In this document: piece by piece, positions 28,946-41,077 of the stretch | Layout of the letters: every line of letters starts with the position of its first letter | How positions within the stretch are numbered: position 1 is the first letter of the stretch | NCBI GenBank assembly: GCA_963920705.1 | Contig: OY987232.1 | Span: 3,100,001-3,164,000, forward strand | Source of the DNA: Odiellus spinosus | Lineage: Eukaryota; Arthropoda; Arachnida; Opiliones; Phalangiidae | Direction of reading: 5' to 3' | Length of the DNA: 64,000 nt | The notes under the pieces: generated by a model | Told to the model about the DNA's origin: nothing | Seen by the model: only the letters and a program-made list of their open reading frames with translations | Databases searched by the model: none | Translations under genes and position numbers: made by a program

Positions 28946-31573
28946 TTTTCAAAAATCCGTTTAAAAACAAGAAAAATATGGCCAATTAAAGAAATAATAC
29001 AATATCAAAATAGTCAAATTTCAGATTTTAAAAATTCGCTTTTTGATATTAGATGTTTTTTTTGAATTAGCCATATTTTCCATGTTTTTCGATGGATTTT
29101 CCAAAACTCTTGTTTTTTAGATAGACCAATATTGGCTCTTTTGAATGGTGTTGATTTTGTCTAAATCGCTTAAAAAACTAATGTTTTGTGTCCATTTGAA
29201 TCCAATAATCTCTGATTTTTAAGCGTTTTTGCTTAATTTTAACCAATTTTATATTTGTCACGTTTTGGCAATTTAGACAAAACCAAAGTCATCCGAAAGA
29301 GCAAATAATGGACAGTCTAAATTATAAGAGTTTTCAAAAATCCGTTTAAAAACAAGAAAAATATGGCCAATTCAAGAAATCATACAATATCAAAATAGTC
29401 GAATTTCAGATTTTAAAAATTCGCTTTTTGATATTAGATGTTTTTTTGAATTGGCCATATTTTCCATGGTTTTACACGTATTTTCCAAAACTCTTGTTTT
29501 TTAGATAGACCAATATTTGCTCTTTCGATTGGTATTGATTTTGTCTAAATCGCTTAAAAATCAAATGTTTTGTGTCCATTTGAATCCAATAATCTTAGAT
29601 TTTTAAGCGTTTTTGCTTAATTTTAGCCCATTTTATATTTGTCACGTTTTGGCAATTTAGACAAAACCAAAGTCATTCGAAAGAGCAAATAATGGACAGT
29701 CTAAATAATAAGAGTTTTCAAAAATCGTTTAAAAACAAGAAAAAAATGGCCAATTCAAGAAAACATACAATATCAAAATAGTCAAATTTCAGATTTTAAA
29801 AATTCGCTTTTTGATATTAGATGTTTTTTTGAATTGGCCATATTTTCCATGGTTTTACATGTATTTTCCAAAACTCTTGTTTTTTAGATAGACCAATATT
29901 TGCTATTTCGATTGGTGTTGATTTTGTCAAAATCGCTTAAAAATCAAATGTTTTGTGTGCATTTGAATCCAATAATCTTTGATTTTTAAGCGTTTTTGCT
30001 TAATTTTAGCCCAATTTATATTTGTAACGTTTTGGCAATTTAGACAAATCCAAAGTCATTCGAAAGAGCAAATAATGGACAGTCTAAATAATAAGAGTTT
30101 TCAAAAATCCGTTTAAAAACAAGAAAAATATGGCCAATTAAAGAAATCATACAATATCAAAATAGTCAAATTTCAGATTTTAAAAATTCGCTTTTTGATA
30201 TTAGATGTTTTTTTTGAATTAGCCATATTTTCCATGTTTTTCGATGGATTTTCCAAAACTCTTGTTTTTTAGATAGACCAATATTGGCTCTTTTGAATGG
30301 TGTTGATTTTGTCTAAATCGCTTAAAAAACTAATGTTTTGTGTCCATTTGAATCCAATAATCTCTGATTTTTAAGCGTTTTTGCTTAATTTTAACCAATT
30401 TATATTTGTAACGTTTTGGCAATTTAGACAAATCCAAAGTCATTCGAAAGAGCAAATAATGGACAGTCTAAATAATAAGAGTTTTCAAAAATCCGTTTAA
30501 AAACAAGAAAAATATGGCCAATTAAAGAAATCATACAATATCAAAATAGTCAAATTTCAGATTTTAAAAATTCGCTTTTTGATATTAGATGTTTTTTTTG
30601 AATTAGCCATATTTTCCATGTTTTTCGATGGATTTTCCAAAACTCTTGTTTTTTAGATAGACCAATATTGGCTCTTTTGAATGGTGTTGATTTTGTCTAA
30701 ATCGCTTAAAAAACTAATGTTTTGTGTCCATTTGAATCCAATAATCTCTGATTTTTAAGCGTTTTTGCTTAATTTTAACCAATTTTATATTTGTCACGTT
30801 TTGGCAATTTAGACAAAACCAAAGTCATTCGAAAGAGCAAATAATGGACAGTCTAAATTATAAGAGTTTTCAAAAATCCGTTTAAAAACAAGAAAAATAT
30901 GGCCAATTCAAGAAATCATACAATATCAAAATAGTCGAATTTCAGATTTTAAAAATTCGCTTTTTGATATTAGATGTTTTTTTGAATTGGCCATATTTTC
31001 CATGGTTTTACACGTATTTTCCAAAACTCTTGTTTTTTAGATAGACCAATATTTGCTCTTTCGATTGGTATTGATTTTGTCTAAATCGCTTAAAAATCAA
31101 ATGTTTTGTGTCCATTTGAATCCAATAATCTTTGATTTTTAAGCGTTTTTGCTTAATTTTAGCCCATTTTATATTTGTCACGTTTTGGCAATTTAGACAA
31201 AACCAAAGTCATTCGAAAGAGCAAATAATGGACAGTCTAAATAATAAGAGTTTTCAAAAATCGTTTAAAAACAAGAAAAATATGGCCAATTAAAGAAATC
31301 ATACAATATCAAAATAGTCAAATTTCAGATTTTAAAAATTCGCTTTTTGATATTAAATGTTTTTTTGAATTAGCCATATTTTCCATGTTTTTCGACGGAT
31401 TTTCCAAAACTCTTGTTTTTTAGATAGACCAATATTGGCTCTTTCGATTGGTATTGATTTTGTCTAAATCGCTTAAAAATCAAATGTTTTGTGTCCATTT
31501 GAATCCAATAATCTTTGATTTTTAAGCGTTTTTGCTTAATTTTAGCCCATTTTATATTTGTCACGTTTTGGCA

Positions 31574-31852
31574 ATTTAGACAAAACCAAAGTCATTCGAA
31601 AGAGCAAATAATGGACAGTCTAAATAATAAGAGTTTTCAAAAATCCGTTTAAAAACAAGAAAAATATGGCCAATTCAAGAAATCATACAATATCAAAATA
31701 GTCAAATTTCAGATTTTAAAAATTCGCTTTTTGATATTAGATGTTTTTTGAATTGGCCATATTTTCCATGTTTTTCAACGGATTTTCCAAAACTCTTGTT
31801 TTTTAGATAGACCAATATTGGCTCTTTCGAATGGTGTTGATTTTGTCTCAAT
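31574..31852. repeat. Long imperfect inverted repeat within the monomer
   Basis: Left arm 31574-31678 and the reverse complement of right arm 31748-31852 match at 88 of 105 positions by hand count, with no indel, around an axis at 31713. The innermost 18 bases of the left arm, AAAATATGGCCAATTCAA, pair perfectly. Outer blocks such as ATTCGAAAGAGC against GCTCTTTCGAAT and ATTTAGACAAAA against TTTTGTCTAAAT also pair. The 69-base spacer holds a nested perfect pair, AATATCAAAA (31689-31698) and TTTTGATATT (31729-31738). The same layout occurs in every monomer examined, with varying arm identity: a second copy, 2527-2806, scores 85 of 105. The sequence could fold into a hairpin or cruciform, but whether it does is not known. 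Confidence 0.93.
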
Positions 31853-31911
31853 CGCTTAAAAAACAAATGTTTTGTGTCCATTTGAATCCAATAATCTTTG
31901 ATTTTTAAGCG
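31853..31911. repeat. Short dyad adjoining the long palindrome
   Basis: CGCTTAAAAAACAAA (31853-31867) and TTTGATTTTTAAGCG (31897-31911) are inverted copies matching at 14 of 15 positions, with a 29-base loop that contains the well-conserved GTGTCCATTTGAATCC. It begins at the base after the long palindrome ends. Other monomers carry a perfect 15-bp form, a 10-bp form (AAAAAAC with CTGATTTTT) or a broken form where CGCTTA reads CTATTA. Confidence 0.88.
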
Positions 31912-31956
31912 TTTTTGCTTAATTTTAGCCCAATTTATATTTGTAACGTTTTGGCA
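31912..31956. repeat. Unpaired linker segment of the monomer
   Basis: These 45 bases are the only part of the monomer not covered by either dyad. They hold several of the main variant sites: TTAACCAATTTTA against TAGCCCATTTTA, TTGTCACG against TTGTAACG, TTCGTCACG or TTCGTCCCG, and a short form GTATTTGCTAATTTT in the first 13 kb. The GTCACGTTTTGGCAATTTAG block is strongly conserved across the window. Confidence 0.8.
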
Positions 31957-33240
31957 ATTTAGACAAAACCAAAGTCATTCGAAAGAGCAAATAATGGACA
32001 GTCTAAATAATAAGAGTTTTCAAAAATCCGTTTAAAAACAAGAAAAATATGGCCAATTAAAGAAATCATACAATATCAAAATAGTCAAATTTCAGATTTT
32101 AAAAATTCGCTTTTTGATATTAGATGTTTTTTTTTGAATTAGCCATATTTTCCATGTTTTTCGATGGATTTTCCAAAACTCTTGTTTTTTAGATAGACCA
32201 ATATTGTCTCTTTTGAATGGTGTTGATTTTGTCTAAATCGCTTAAAAAACTAATGTTTTGTGTCCATTTGAATCCAATAATCTCTGATTTTTAAGCGTTT
32301 TTGCTTAATTTTAACCAATTTTATATTTGTCAGGTTTTGGCAATTTAGACAAAACCAAAGTCATTCGAAAGAGCAAATAATGGACAGTCTAAATTATAAG
32401 AGTTTTCAAAAATCCGTTTAAAAACAAGAAAAATATGGCCAATTCAAGAAATCATACAATATCAAAATAGTCGAATTTCAGATTTTAAAAATTCGCTTTT
32501 TGATATTAGATGTTTTTTTGAATTGGCCATATTTTCCATGGTTTTACACGTATTTTCCAAAACTCTTGTTTTTTAGATAGACCAATATTTGCTCTTTCGA
32601 TTGGTATTGATTTTGTCTAAATCGCTTAAAAATCAAATGTTTTGTGTCCATTTGAATCCAATAATCTTTGATTTTTAGCGTTTTTGCTTAATTTTAGCCC
32701 ATTTTATATTTGTCACGTTTTGGCAATTTAGACAAAACCAAAGTCATTCGAAAGAGCAAATAATGGACAGTCTAAATAATAAGAGTTTTCAAAAATCGTT
32801 TAAAAACAAGAAAAATATGGCCAATTAAAGAAATCATACAATATCAAAATAGTCAAATTTCAAATTTTAAAAATTCGCTTTTTGATATTAAATGTTTTTT
32901 TGAATTAGCCATATTTTCCATGTTTTTCGACGGATTTTAAAAAACTCTTGTTTTTTAGATAGACCAATATTGGCTCTTTCGATTGGTATTGATTTTGTCT
33001 AAATCGCTTAAAAATCAAATGTTTTGTGTCCATTTGAGTCCAATAATCTTTGATTTTTAAGCGTTTTTGCTTAATTTTAGCCCATTTTATATTTGTCACG
33101 TTTTGGCAATTTAGACAAAACCAAAGTCATTCGAAAGAGCAAATAATGGACAGTCTAAATAATAAGAGTTTTCAAAAATCCGTTTAAAAACAAGAAAAAT
33201 ATGGCCAATTCAAGAAATCATACAATATCAAAATAGTCAA

Positions 33241-34655
33241 ATTTCAGATTTTAAAAATTCGCTTTTTGATATTAGATTTTTTTTTTGAATTGGCCATATT
33301 TTCCATGCTTTTCAACGGATTTTCCAAAATTCTTGTTTTTTAGATAGACCAATATTTTTTCTTTTGATTGGTGTTGATTTTGTCTAAATCGCTTAAAAAT
33401 CATATGTTTTGTGTCCATTTGAATCCAATAATCTTTGTTTTTTAAGCGTTTTTGCTTAATTTTAACCAATTTTATATTCGTCCCGTTTTGGGAATTTAGA
33501 CAAAACCAAAGTCATTCGAAAAAGCAATTAATGGACAGTCTAAATTATAAGAGTTTTCAAAAATCCGTTTAAAAACAAGATAAATATGGCCAATTCAAGA
33601 AATCATACAATATCAAAATAGTCAAATTTCAAATTTTAAAAATTCGCTTTTTGATATTAAATGTTTTTTTGAATTAGCCATATTTTCCATGTTTTTCAAC
33701 GGATTTTAAAAAACTCTTGTTTTTTAGATAGACCAATATTGGCTCTTTCGATTGGTATTGATGTTGTCTAAATCGCTTAAAAATCAAATGTTTTGTGTCC
33801 ATTTGAATCCAATAATCTTTGATTTTTAAGCGTTTTTGCTTAATTTTAGCCCATTTTATATTTGTCACGTTTTGGCAATTTAGACGAAACCAAAGTCATT
33901 CGAAAGAGCAAATAATGGACAGTCTAAATAATAAGAGTTTTCAAAAATCCGTTTAAAAACAAGAAAAATATGGCCAATTCAAGAAATCATACAATATCAA
34001 AATAGTCAAATTTCAGATTTTAAAAATTCGCTTTTTGATATTAGATGTTTTTTTGAATTGGCCATATTTTCCATGCTTTTCAACGGATTTTCCAAAATTC
34101 TTGTTTTTTAGATAGACCAATATTTTTTCTTTTGATTGGTGTTGATTTTGTCTTAATCGCTTAAAAATCATATGTTTTGTGTCCATTTGAATCCAATAAT
34201 CTTTGTTTTTTAAGCGTTTTTGCTTAATTTTAACCAATTTTATATTCGTCCCGTTTTGGGAATTTAGACAAAACCAAAGTCATTCGAAAAAGCAATTAAT
34301 GGACAGTCTAAATTATAAGAGTTTTCAAAAATCCGTTTAAAAACAAGATAAATATGGCCAATTCAAGAAATCATACAATATCAAAATAGTCAAATTTCAG
34401 ATTTTAAAAATTCGCTTTTTGATATTAGATGTTATTTGAATTGGCCATATTTTCCATGCTTTTCAACGGATTTTCCAAAATTCTTGTTTTTTAGATAGAC
34501 CAATATTTGCTCTTTCGATTGGTATTGATTTTGTCTAAATCGCTTAAAAATCAAATGTTTTGTGTCCATTTGAATCCAATAATCTTTGATTTTTAAGCGT
34601 TTTTGCTTAATTTTAGCCCATTTTATATTTGTCACGTTTTGGCAATTTAGACAAA
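33241..34655 (+). repeat. Dimer block with ATCATATG and TTTTGGGAATTTAG variants
   Basis: A two-monomer unit occurs about twice, with CTTAAAAATCATATGTTTTG near 33395 and 34160, followed by TTCGTCCCGTTTTGGGAATT near 33478 and 34244 and AAGATAAATATGG. The TTTTGGGAATTTAG variant is later a regular part of the 41-56 kb HORs. Confidence 0.7.
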
Positions 34656-35983
34656 ACCAAAGTCATTCGAAAGAGCAAATAATGGACAGTCTAAATAATA
34701 AGAGTTTTCAAAAATCGTTTAAAAACAAGAAAAATATGGCCAATTAAAGAAATCATACAATATCAAAATAGTCAAATTTCAGATTTTAAAAATTCGCTTT
34801 TTGATATTAGATGTTTTTTTGAATTAGCCATATTTTCCATGTTTTTCGACGGATTTTCCAAAACTCTTGTTTTTTAGATAGACCAATATTGGCTCTTTCG
34901 ATTGGTATTGATTTTGTCTAAATCGCTTAAAAATCAAATGTTTTGTGTCCATTTGAATCCAATAATCTTTGATTTTTAACCGTTTTTGCTTATTTATAGC
35001 CCATTTTATATTTGTCACGTTTTGGCAATTTAGACAAAACCAAAGTCATTCGAAAGAGCAAATAATGGACAGTCTAAATAATAAGAGTTTTCAAAAATCG
35101 TTTAAAAACAAGAAAAATATGGCCAATTAAAGAAATCATACAATATCAAAATAGTCAAATTTCAGATTTTAAAAATTCGCTTTTTGATATTAGATGTTTT
35201 TTTGAATTAGCCATATTTTCCATGTTTTTCGACGGATTTTCCAAAACTCTTGTTTTTTAGATAGACCAATATTGGCTCTTTCGATTGGTATTGATTTTGT
35301 CTAAATCGCTTAAAAATCAAATGTTTTGTGTCCATTTGAATCCAATAATCTTTGATTTTTAACCGTTTTTGCTTATTTATAGCCCATTTTATATTTGTCA
35401 CGTTTTGCCAATTTAGACAAACCCAAAGTCATTCGAAAGAGCAAATAATGGACAGTCTAAATAATAAGAGTTTTCAAAAATCCGTTTAAAAACAAGAAAA
35501 ATATGGCCAATTCAAAAATCATACAATATCAAAATAGTCAAATTTCAGATTTTAAAAATTCGCTTTTTGATATTAGATTTTTTTGAATTGACCATATTTT
35601 CCATGCTTTTCAACGGATTTTCCAAAATTCTTGTTTTTAGATAGACCAATATTTGTTCTTTTGATTGGTGTTGATTTTGTCTAAATCGCTTAAAAATCAA
35701 ATGTTTTGTGTCCATTTGAATCCAATAATCTTTGTTTTTTAAGCGTTTTTGCTTAATTTTAACCAATTTTATATTCGTCACGTTTTGGCAATTTAGACAA
35801 AACCAAAGTCATTCGAAAAAGCAATTAATGGACAGTCTAAATTATAAGAGTTTTCAAAAATTCGTTGAAAACAAGAAAAATATGGCCAATTCAAGAAATC
35901 ATACAATATCAAAATAGTCAAATTTCAGATTTTAAAAATTCGCTTTTTGATATTAGATTTTTTGAATTGGCCATATTTTCCAT
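34656..35983 (+). repeat. Segmental duplication, copy 2 of 2 (~1.33 kb)
   Basis: This is the counterpart of 21640-22967, offset 13,016. It includes the doubled AAAATCGTTT monomers near 34710 and 35095 and the TTTTGCCAATTTAGACAAACCC monomer near 35404. Its downstream part is also parent-like to the hybrid monomer near 38138. Confidence 0.88.
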
Positions 35984-36111
35984 GCTTTTCAACGGATTTT
36001 CCAAAATTCTTGTTTTTTAGATAGACCAATATTTGTTCTTTTGATTGGTGTTGATTTTGTCTAAATCGCTTAAAAATCAAATGTTTTGTGTCCATTTGAA
36101 TCCAATAATCT

Positions 36112-38405
36112 TTGTTTTTTAAGCGTTTTTGCTTAATTTTAAACAATTTTATATTCGTCACGTTTTGGCAATTTAGTCAAAACCAAAGTCATTCGAAAAA
36201 GCAATTAATGGTCAGTCTAAATTATGAGAGTTTTCAAAAATTCGTTGAAAAACAAGAAACATATGGCCAATTCGAGAAATCATACAATATCAAAATAGTC
36301 AAATTTCAGATTTTAAAAATTCGCTTTTTGTTATTAGATGTTTTTTTGAATTGGCCATATTTTCCATGGTTTTACACGTATTTTCCAAAACTCTTGTTTT
36401 TAGATAGACCAATATTTGCTCTTTCGATTGGTGTTGATTTTGTCAAAATCGCATAAAAATCAAATGTTTTGTGTCCATTTGAAGCCAATAATCTTTGATT
36501 TTTAAGCGTTTTTGCTTAATTTTAGCCCATTTTATATTTGTCACGTTTTGGCAATTTAGACAAAACCAAAGTCATTCGAAAGATCAAATAATGGACAGTC
36601 TAAATAATAAGAGTTTTCAAAAATCCGTTTAAAAACAAGAAAAATATGGCCAATTCAAAAATCATACAATATCAAAATAGTCAAATTTCAGATTTTAAAA
36701 ATTCGCTTTTTGATATTAGATTTTTTTGAATTGGCCATATTTTCCATGCTTTTCAACGGATTTTCCAAAATTCTTGTTTTTAGATAGACCAATATTTGTT
36801 CTTTTGATTGGTGTTGATTTTGTCTAAATCGCTTAAAAATCAAATGTTTTGTGTCCATTTGAATCCAATAATCTTTGTTTTTTAAGCGTTTTTGTTTAAT
36901 TTTAACCAATTTTATATTCGTCACGTTTTGGCAATTTAGACAAAACCAAAGTCATTCGAAAAAGCAATTAATGGACAGTCTAAATTATAAGAGTTTTCAA
37001 AAATCCGTTTAAAAACAAGAAAAATATGGCCAATTCAAGAAATCATACAATATCAAAATAGTCAAATTTCTGAATTTAAAAATTCGCTTTTTGATATTAG
37101 ATTTTTTTTTGAATTGGCCATATTTTCCATGCTTTTCAACGGATTTTCCAAAATTCTTGTTTTTTAGATAGACCAATATTTGTTCTTTTGATTGGTGTTA
37201 ATTTTGTCTAAATCGCTTAAAAATCAAATGTTTTGTGTCCATTTGAATCCAATAATCTTTTTTTTTAAGCGTTTTTGCTTAATTTTAAAAAATTTTATAT
37301 TCGTCACGTTTTGGCAATTTAGTCAAAACCAAAGTCATTCGAAAAAGCAATTAATGGACAGTCTAAATTATAAGAGTTTTCAAAAATTCGTTGAAAAACA
37401 AGAAAAATATGGCCAATTCGAGAAATCATACAATATCAAAATAGTCAAATTTCAGATTTTAAAAATTCGCTTTTTGATATTAGATGTTTTTTTGAATTGG
37501 CCATATTTTCCATGTTTTTCAACGGATTTTCCAAAACTCTTGTTTTTTAGATAGACCAATATTGGCTCTTTCGATTGGTATTGATTTTGTCTAAATCGCT
37601 TAAAAATCAAATGTTTTGTGTCCATTTGAATCCAATAATCTTTGATTTTTAAGCGTTTTTGCTTAATTTTAGCCCATTTTATATTTGTCACGTTTTGGCA
37701 ATTTAGACAAAACCAAAGTCATTCGAAAGAGCAAGTAATGGACAGTCTAAATAATAAGAGTTTTCAAAAATTCGTTAAAAAACAAGAAAAATATGGCCAA
37801 TTCAAGAAATCATACAATATCAAAATAGTCAAATTTCAGATTTTAAAAATTCGCTTTTTGATATTAGATGTTTTTTTGAATTGGCCATATTTTACATGTT
37901 TTTCAACGGATTTTCCAAAACTCTTGTTTTTTAGATAGACCAATATTGGCTCTTTCGATTGGTATTGATTTTGTCTAAATCGCTTAAAAATCAAATGTTT
38001 TGTGTCCATTTGAATCCAATAATCTTTGATTTTTAACCGTTTTTGCTTATTTATAGCCCATTTTATATTTGTCACGTTTTGCCAATTTAGACAAACCCAA
38101 AGTCATTCGAAAGAGCAAATAATGGACAGTCTAAATAATAAGAGTTTTCAAAAATTCGTTGAAAACAAGAAAAATATGGCCAATTCAAGAAATCATACAA
38201 TATCAAAATAGTCAAATTTCAGATTTTAAAAATTCGCTTTTTGATATTAGATTTTTTGAATTGGCCATATTTTCCATGCTTTTCAACGGATTTTCCAAAA
38301 TTCTTGTTTTTTAGATAGACCAATATTTGTTCTTTTGATTGGTGTTGATTTTGTCTAAATCGCTTAAAAATCAAATGTTTTGTGTCCATTTGAATCCAAT
38401 AATCT
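36112..38405 (+). repeat. HOR copy, 6 monomers (2,294 bp), second HOR type
   Basis: The copy starts at a monomer with TTTAAACAATTTTATATTCG, TTTAGTCAAAACC, AATGGTCAGTC and AATTATGAGAG. The same monomer recurs at 38406, 41078 and 43371. Other members carry GAAGCCAATAATC, CATTCGAAAGATC, AAATTTCTGA and AGCAAGTAATGG. Confidence 0.8.
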
Positions 38406-41077
38406 TTGTTTTTTAAGCGTTTTTGCTTAATTTTAAACAATTTTATATTCGTCACGTTTTGGCAATTTAGTCAAAACCAAAGTCATTCGAAAAAGCAATT
38501 AATGGTCAGTCTAAATTATGAGAGTTTTCAAAAATTCGTTGAAAAACAAGAAACATATGGCCAATTCGAGAAATCATACAACATCAAAATAGTCAAATTT
38601 CAGATTTTAAAAATTCGCTTTTTGATATTAGATGTTTTTTTGAATTGGCCATATTTTCCATGGTTTTACACGTATTTTCCAAAACTCTTGTTTTTAGATA
38701 GACCAATATTTGCTCTTTCGATTGGTGTTGATTTTGTCAAAATCGCATAAAAATCAAATGTTTTGTGTCCATTTGAAGCCAATAATCTTTGATTTTTAAG
38801 CGTTTTTGCTTAATTTTAGCCCATTTTATATTTGTCACGTTTTGGCAATTTAGACAAAACCAAAGTCATTCGAAAGATCAAATAATGGACAGTCTAAATA
38901 ATAAGAGTTTTCAAAAATCCGTTTAAAAACAAGAAAAATATGGCCAATTCAAAAATCATACAATATCAAAATAGTCAAATTTCAGATTTTAAAAATTCGC
39001 TTTTTGATATTAGATTTTTTTGAATTGGCCATATTTTCCATGCTTTTCAACGGATTTTCCAAAATTCTTGTTTTTAGATAGACCAATATTTGTTCTTTTG
39101 ATTGGTGTTGATTTTGTCTAAATCGCTTAAAAATCAAATGTTTGTGTCCATTTGAATCCAATAATCTTTGTTTTTTAAGCGTTTTTGTTTAATTTTAACC
39201 AATTTTATATTCGTCACGTTTTGGCAATTTAGACAAAACCAAAGTCATTCGAAAAAGCAATTAATGGACAGTCTAAATTATAAGAGTTTTCAAAAATCCG
39301 TTTAAAAACAAGAAAAAAATGGCCAATTCAAGAAATCATACAATATCAAAATAGTCAAATTTCTGATTTTAAAAATTCGCTTTTTGATATTAGATTTTTT
39401 TTTGATTTGGCCATATTTTCCATGCTTTTCAACGGATTTTCCAAAATTCTTGTTTTTTAGATAGACCAATATTTGTTCTTTTGATTGGTGTTAATTTTGT
39501 CTAAATCGCTGAAAAATCAAATGTTTTGTGTCCATTTGAATCCAATAATCTTTGTTTTTTAAGCGTTTTTGCTTAATTTTAAACAATTTTATATTCGTCA
39601 CGTTTTGGCAATTTAGTCAAAACCAAAGTCATTCGAAAAAGCAATTAATGGACAGTCTAAATTATAAGAGTTTTCAAAAATTCGTTGAAAAACAAGAAAA
39701 ATATGGCCAATTCGAGAAATCATACAATATCAAAATAGTCAAATTTCAGATTTTAAAAATTCGCTTTTTGATATTAGATGTTTTTTTGAATTGGCCATAT
39801 TTTCCATGTTTTTCAACGGATTTTCCAAAACTCTTGTTTTTTAGATAGACCAATATTGGCTCTTTCGATTGGTATTGATTTTGTCTAAATCGCTTAAAAA
39901 TCAAATGTTTTGTGTCCATTTGAATCCAATAATCTTTGATTTTTAAGCGTTTTTGCTTAATTTTAGCCCATTTTATATTTGTCACGTTTTGGCAATTTAG
40001 ACAAAACCAAAGTCATTCGAAAGAGCAAGTAATGGACAGTCTAAATAATAAGAGTTTTCAAAAATCCGTTAAAAAACAAGAAAAATATGGCCAATTCAAG
40101 AAATCATACAATATCAAAATAGTCAAATTTCAGATTTTAAAAATTCGCTTTTTGATATTAGATGTTTTTTTGAATTGGCCATATTTTACATGTTTTTCAA
40201 CGGATTTTCCAAAACTCTTGTTTTTTAGATAGACCAATATTGGCTCTTTCGATTGGTATTGATTTTGTCTAAATCGCTTAAAAATCAAATGTTTTGTGTC
40301 CATTTAATCCAATAATCTTTGATTTTTAACCGTTTTTGCTTATTTATAGCCCATTTTATATTTGTCACGTTTTGGCAATTTACACAAAACCAAAGTCATT
40401 CGAAAGAGCAAATAATGGACAGTCTAAATTATAAGAGTTTTCAAAAATCCGTTTAAAAACAAGAAAAATATGGCCAATTCAAAAATCATACAATATCAAA
40501 ATAGTCAAATTTCAGATTTTAAAAATTCGCTTTTTGATATTAGATTTTTTTGAATTGGCCATATTTTCCATGCTTTTCAACGGATTTTCCAAAATTCTTG
40601 TTTTAGATAGACCAATATTTGTTCTTTTGATTGGTGTTGATTTTGTCTAAATCGCTTAAAAATCAAATGTTTTGTGTCCATTTGAATCCAATAATCTTTG
40701 TTTTTTAAGCGTTTTTGCTTAATTTTAACCAATTTTATATTCGTCACGTTTTGGCAATTTAGACAAAACCAAAGTCATTCGAAAAAGCAATTAATGGACA
40801 GTCTAAATTATAAGAGTTTTCAAAAATTCGTTGAAAACAAGAAAAATATGGCCAATTCAAGAAATCATACAATATCAAAATAGTCAAATTTCAGATTTTA
40901 AAAATTCGCTTTTTGATATTAGATTTTTTGAATTGGCCATATTTTCTATGCTTTTCAACGGATTTTCCAAAATTCTTGTTTTTTAGATAGACCAATATTT
41001 GTTCTTTTGATTGGTGTTGATTTCGTCTAAATCGCTTAAAAATCAAATGTTTTGTGTCCATTTGAATCCAATAATCT
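38406..41077 (+). repeat. HOR copy, 7 monomers (2,672 bp), second HOR type
   Basis: The order of variants follows the preceding copy at an offset of 2,294 for about the first five monomers. An additional monomer near 40310-40690 (with TTTACACAAAACC and a one-base-shorter TTGTTTTAGATAG) then brings the length to seven. A private GTCCATTTAATCC (two bases lost) lies near 40302. Confidence 0.75.

Larger units (their letters stand above)
31574..31956 (+). repeat. Reference satellite monomer (383 bp)
   Basis: This copy was chosen as a near-typical monomer for describing internal anatomy, phased to begin at ATTTAGACAAAA. In order it holds a left palindrome arm (31574-31678), a spacer (31679-31747), a right palindrome arm (31748-31852), a short dyad (31853-31911) and a 45-base linker (31912-31956). 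The next copy begins in the same phase at 31957. Its only obvious private change is a C in GTCTCAAT near the right-arm end, where most copies read GTCTAAAT. The phase is my choice, since a tandem array has no intrinsic start. Confidence 0.9.
28946..33240 (+). repeat. Dimer and trimer satellite block
   Basis: The same two alternating types as at 17.5-19.6 kb return. AATTAGCC falls at about 27918, 29067, 30217, 30601, 31369, 32139, 32907 and 33675, so steps are three, three, one, two, two, two and two monomers. Late copies near 32940 and 33710 read GATTTTAAAAAAC in place of GATTTTCCAAAAC. Confidence 0.75.

Noticed and set aside
37192..37554. Longest open frame, 120 codons on the plus strand, and about 120 other recurring frames of 61-114 codons on both strands.
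   Set aside because: All are translations of the satellite. Frames overlap on opposite strands, end at every monomer, shift with a two-base change (AATAATAAGTTTTC against AATAATAAGAGTTTTC) and with T-run length, and have no separate regulatory sequence. The repeated peptides follow the DNA repeat and not a conserved protein.
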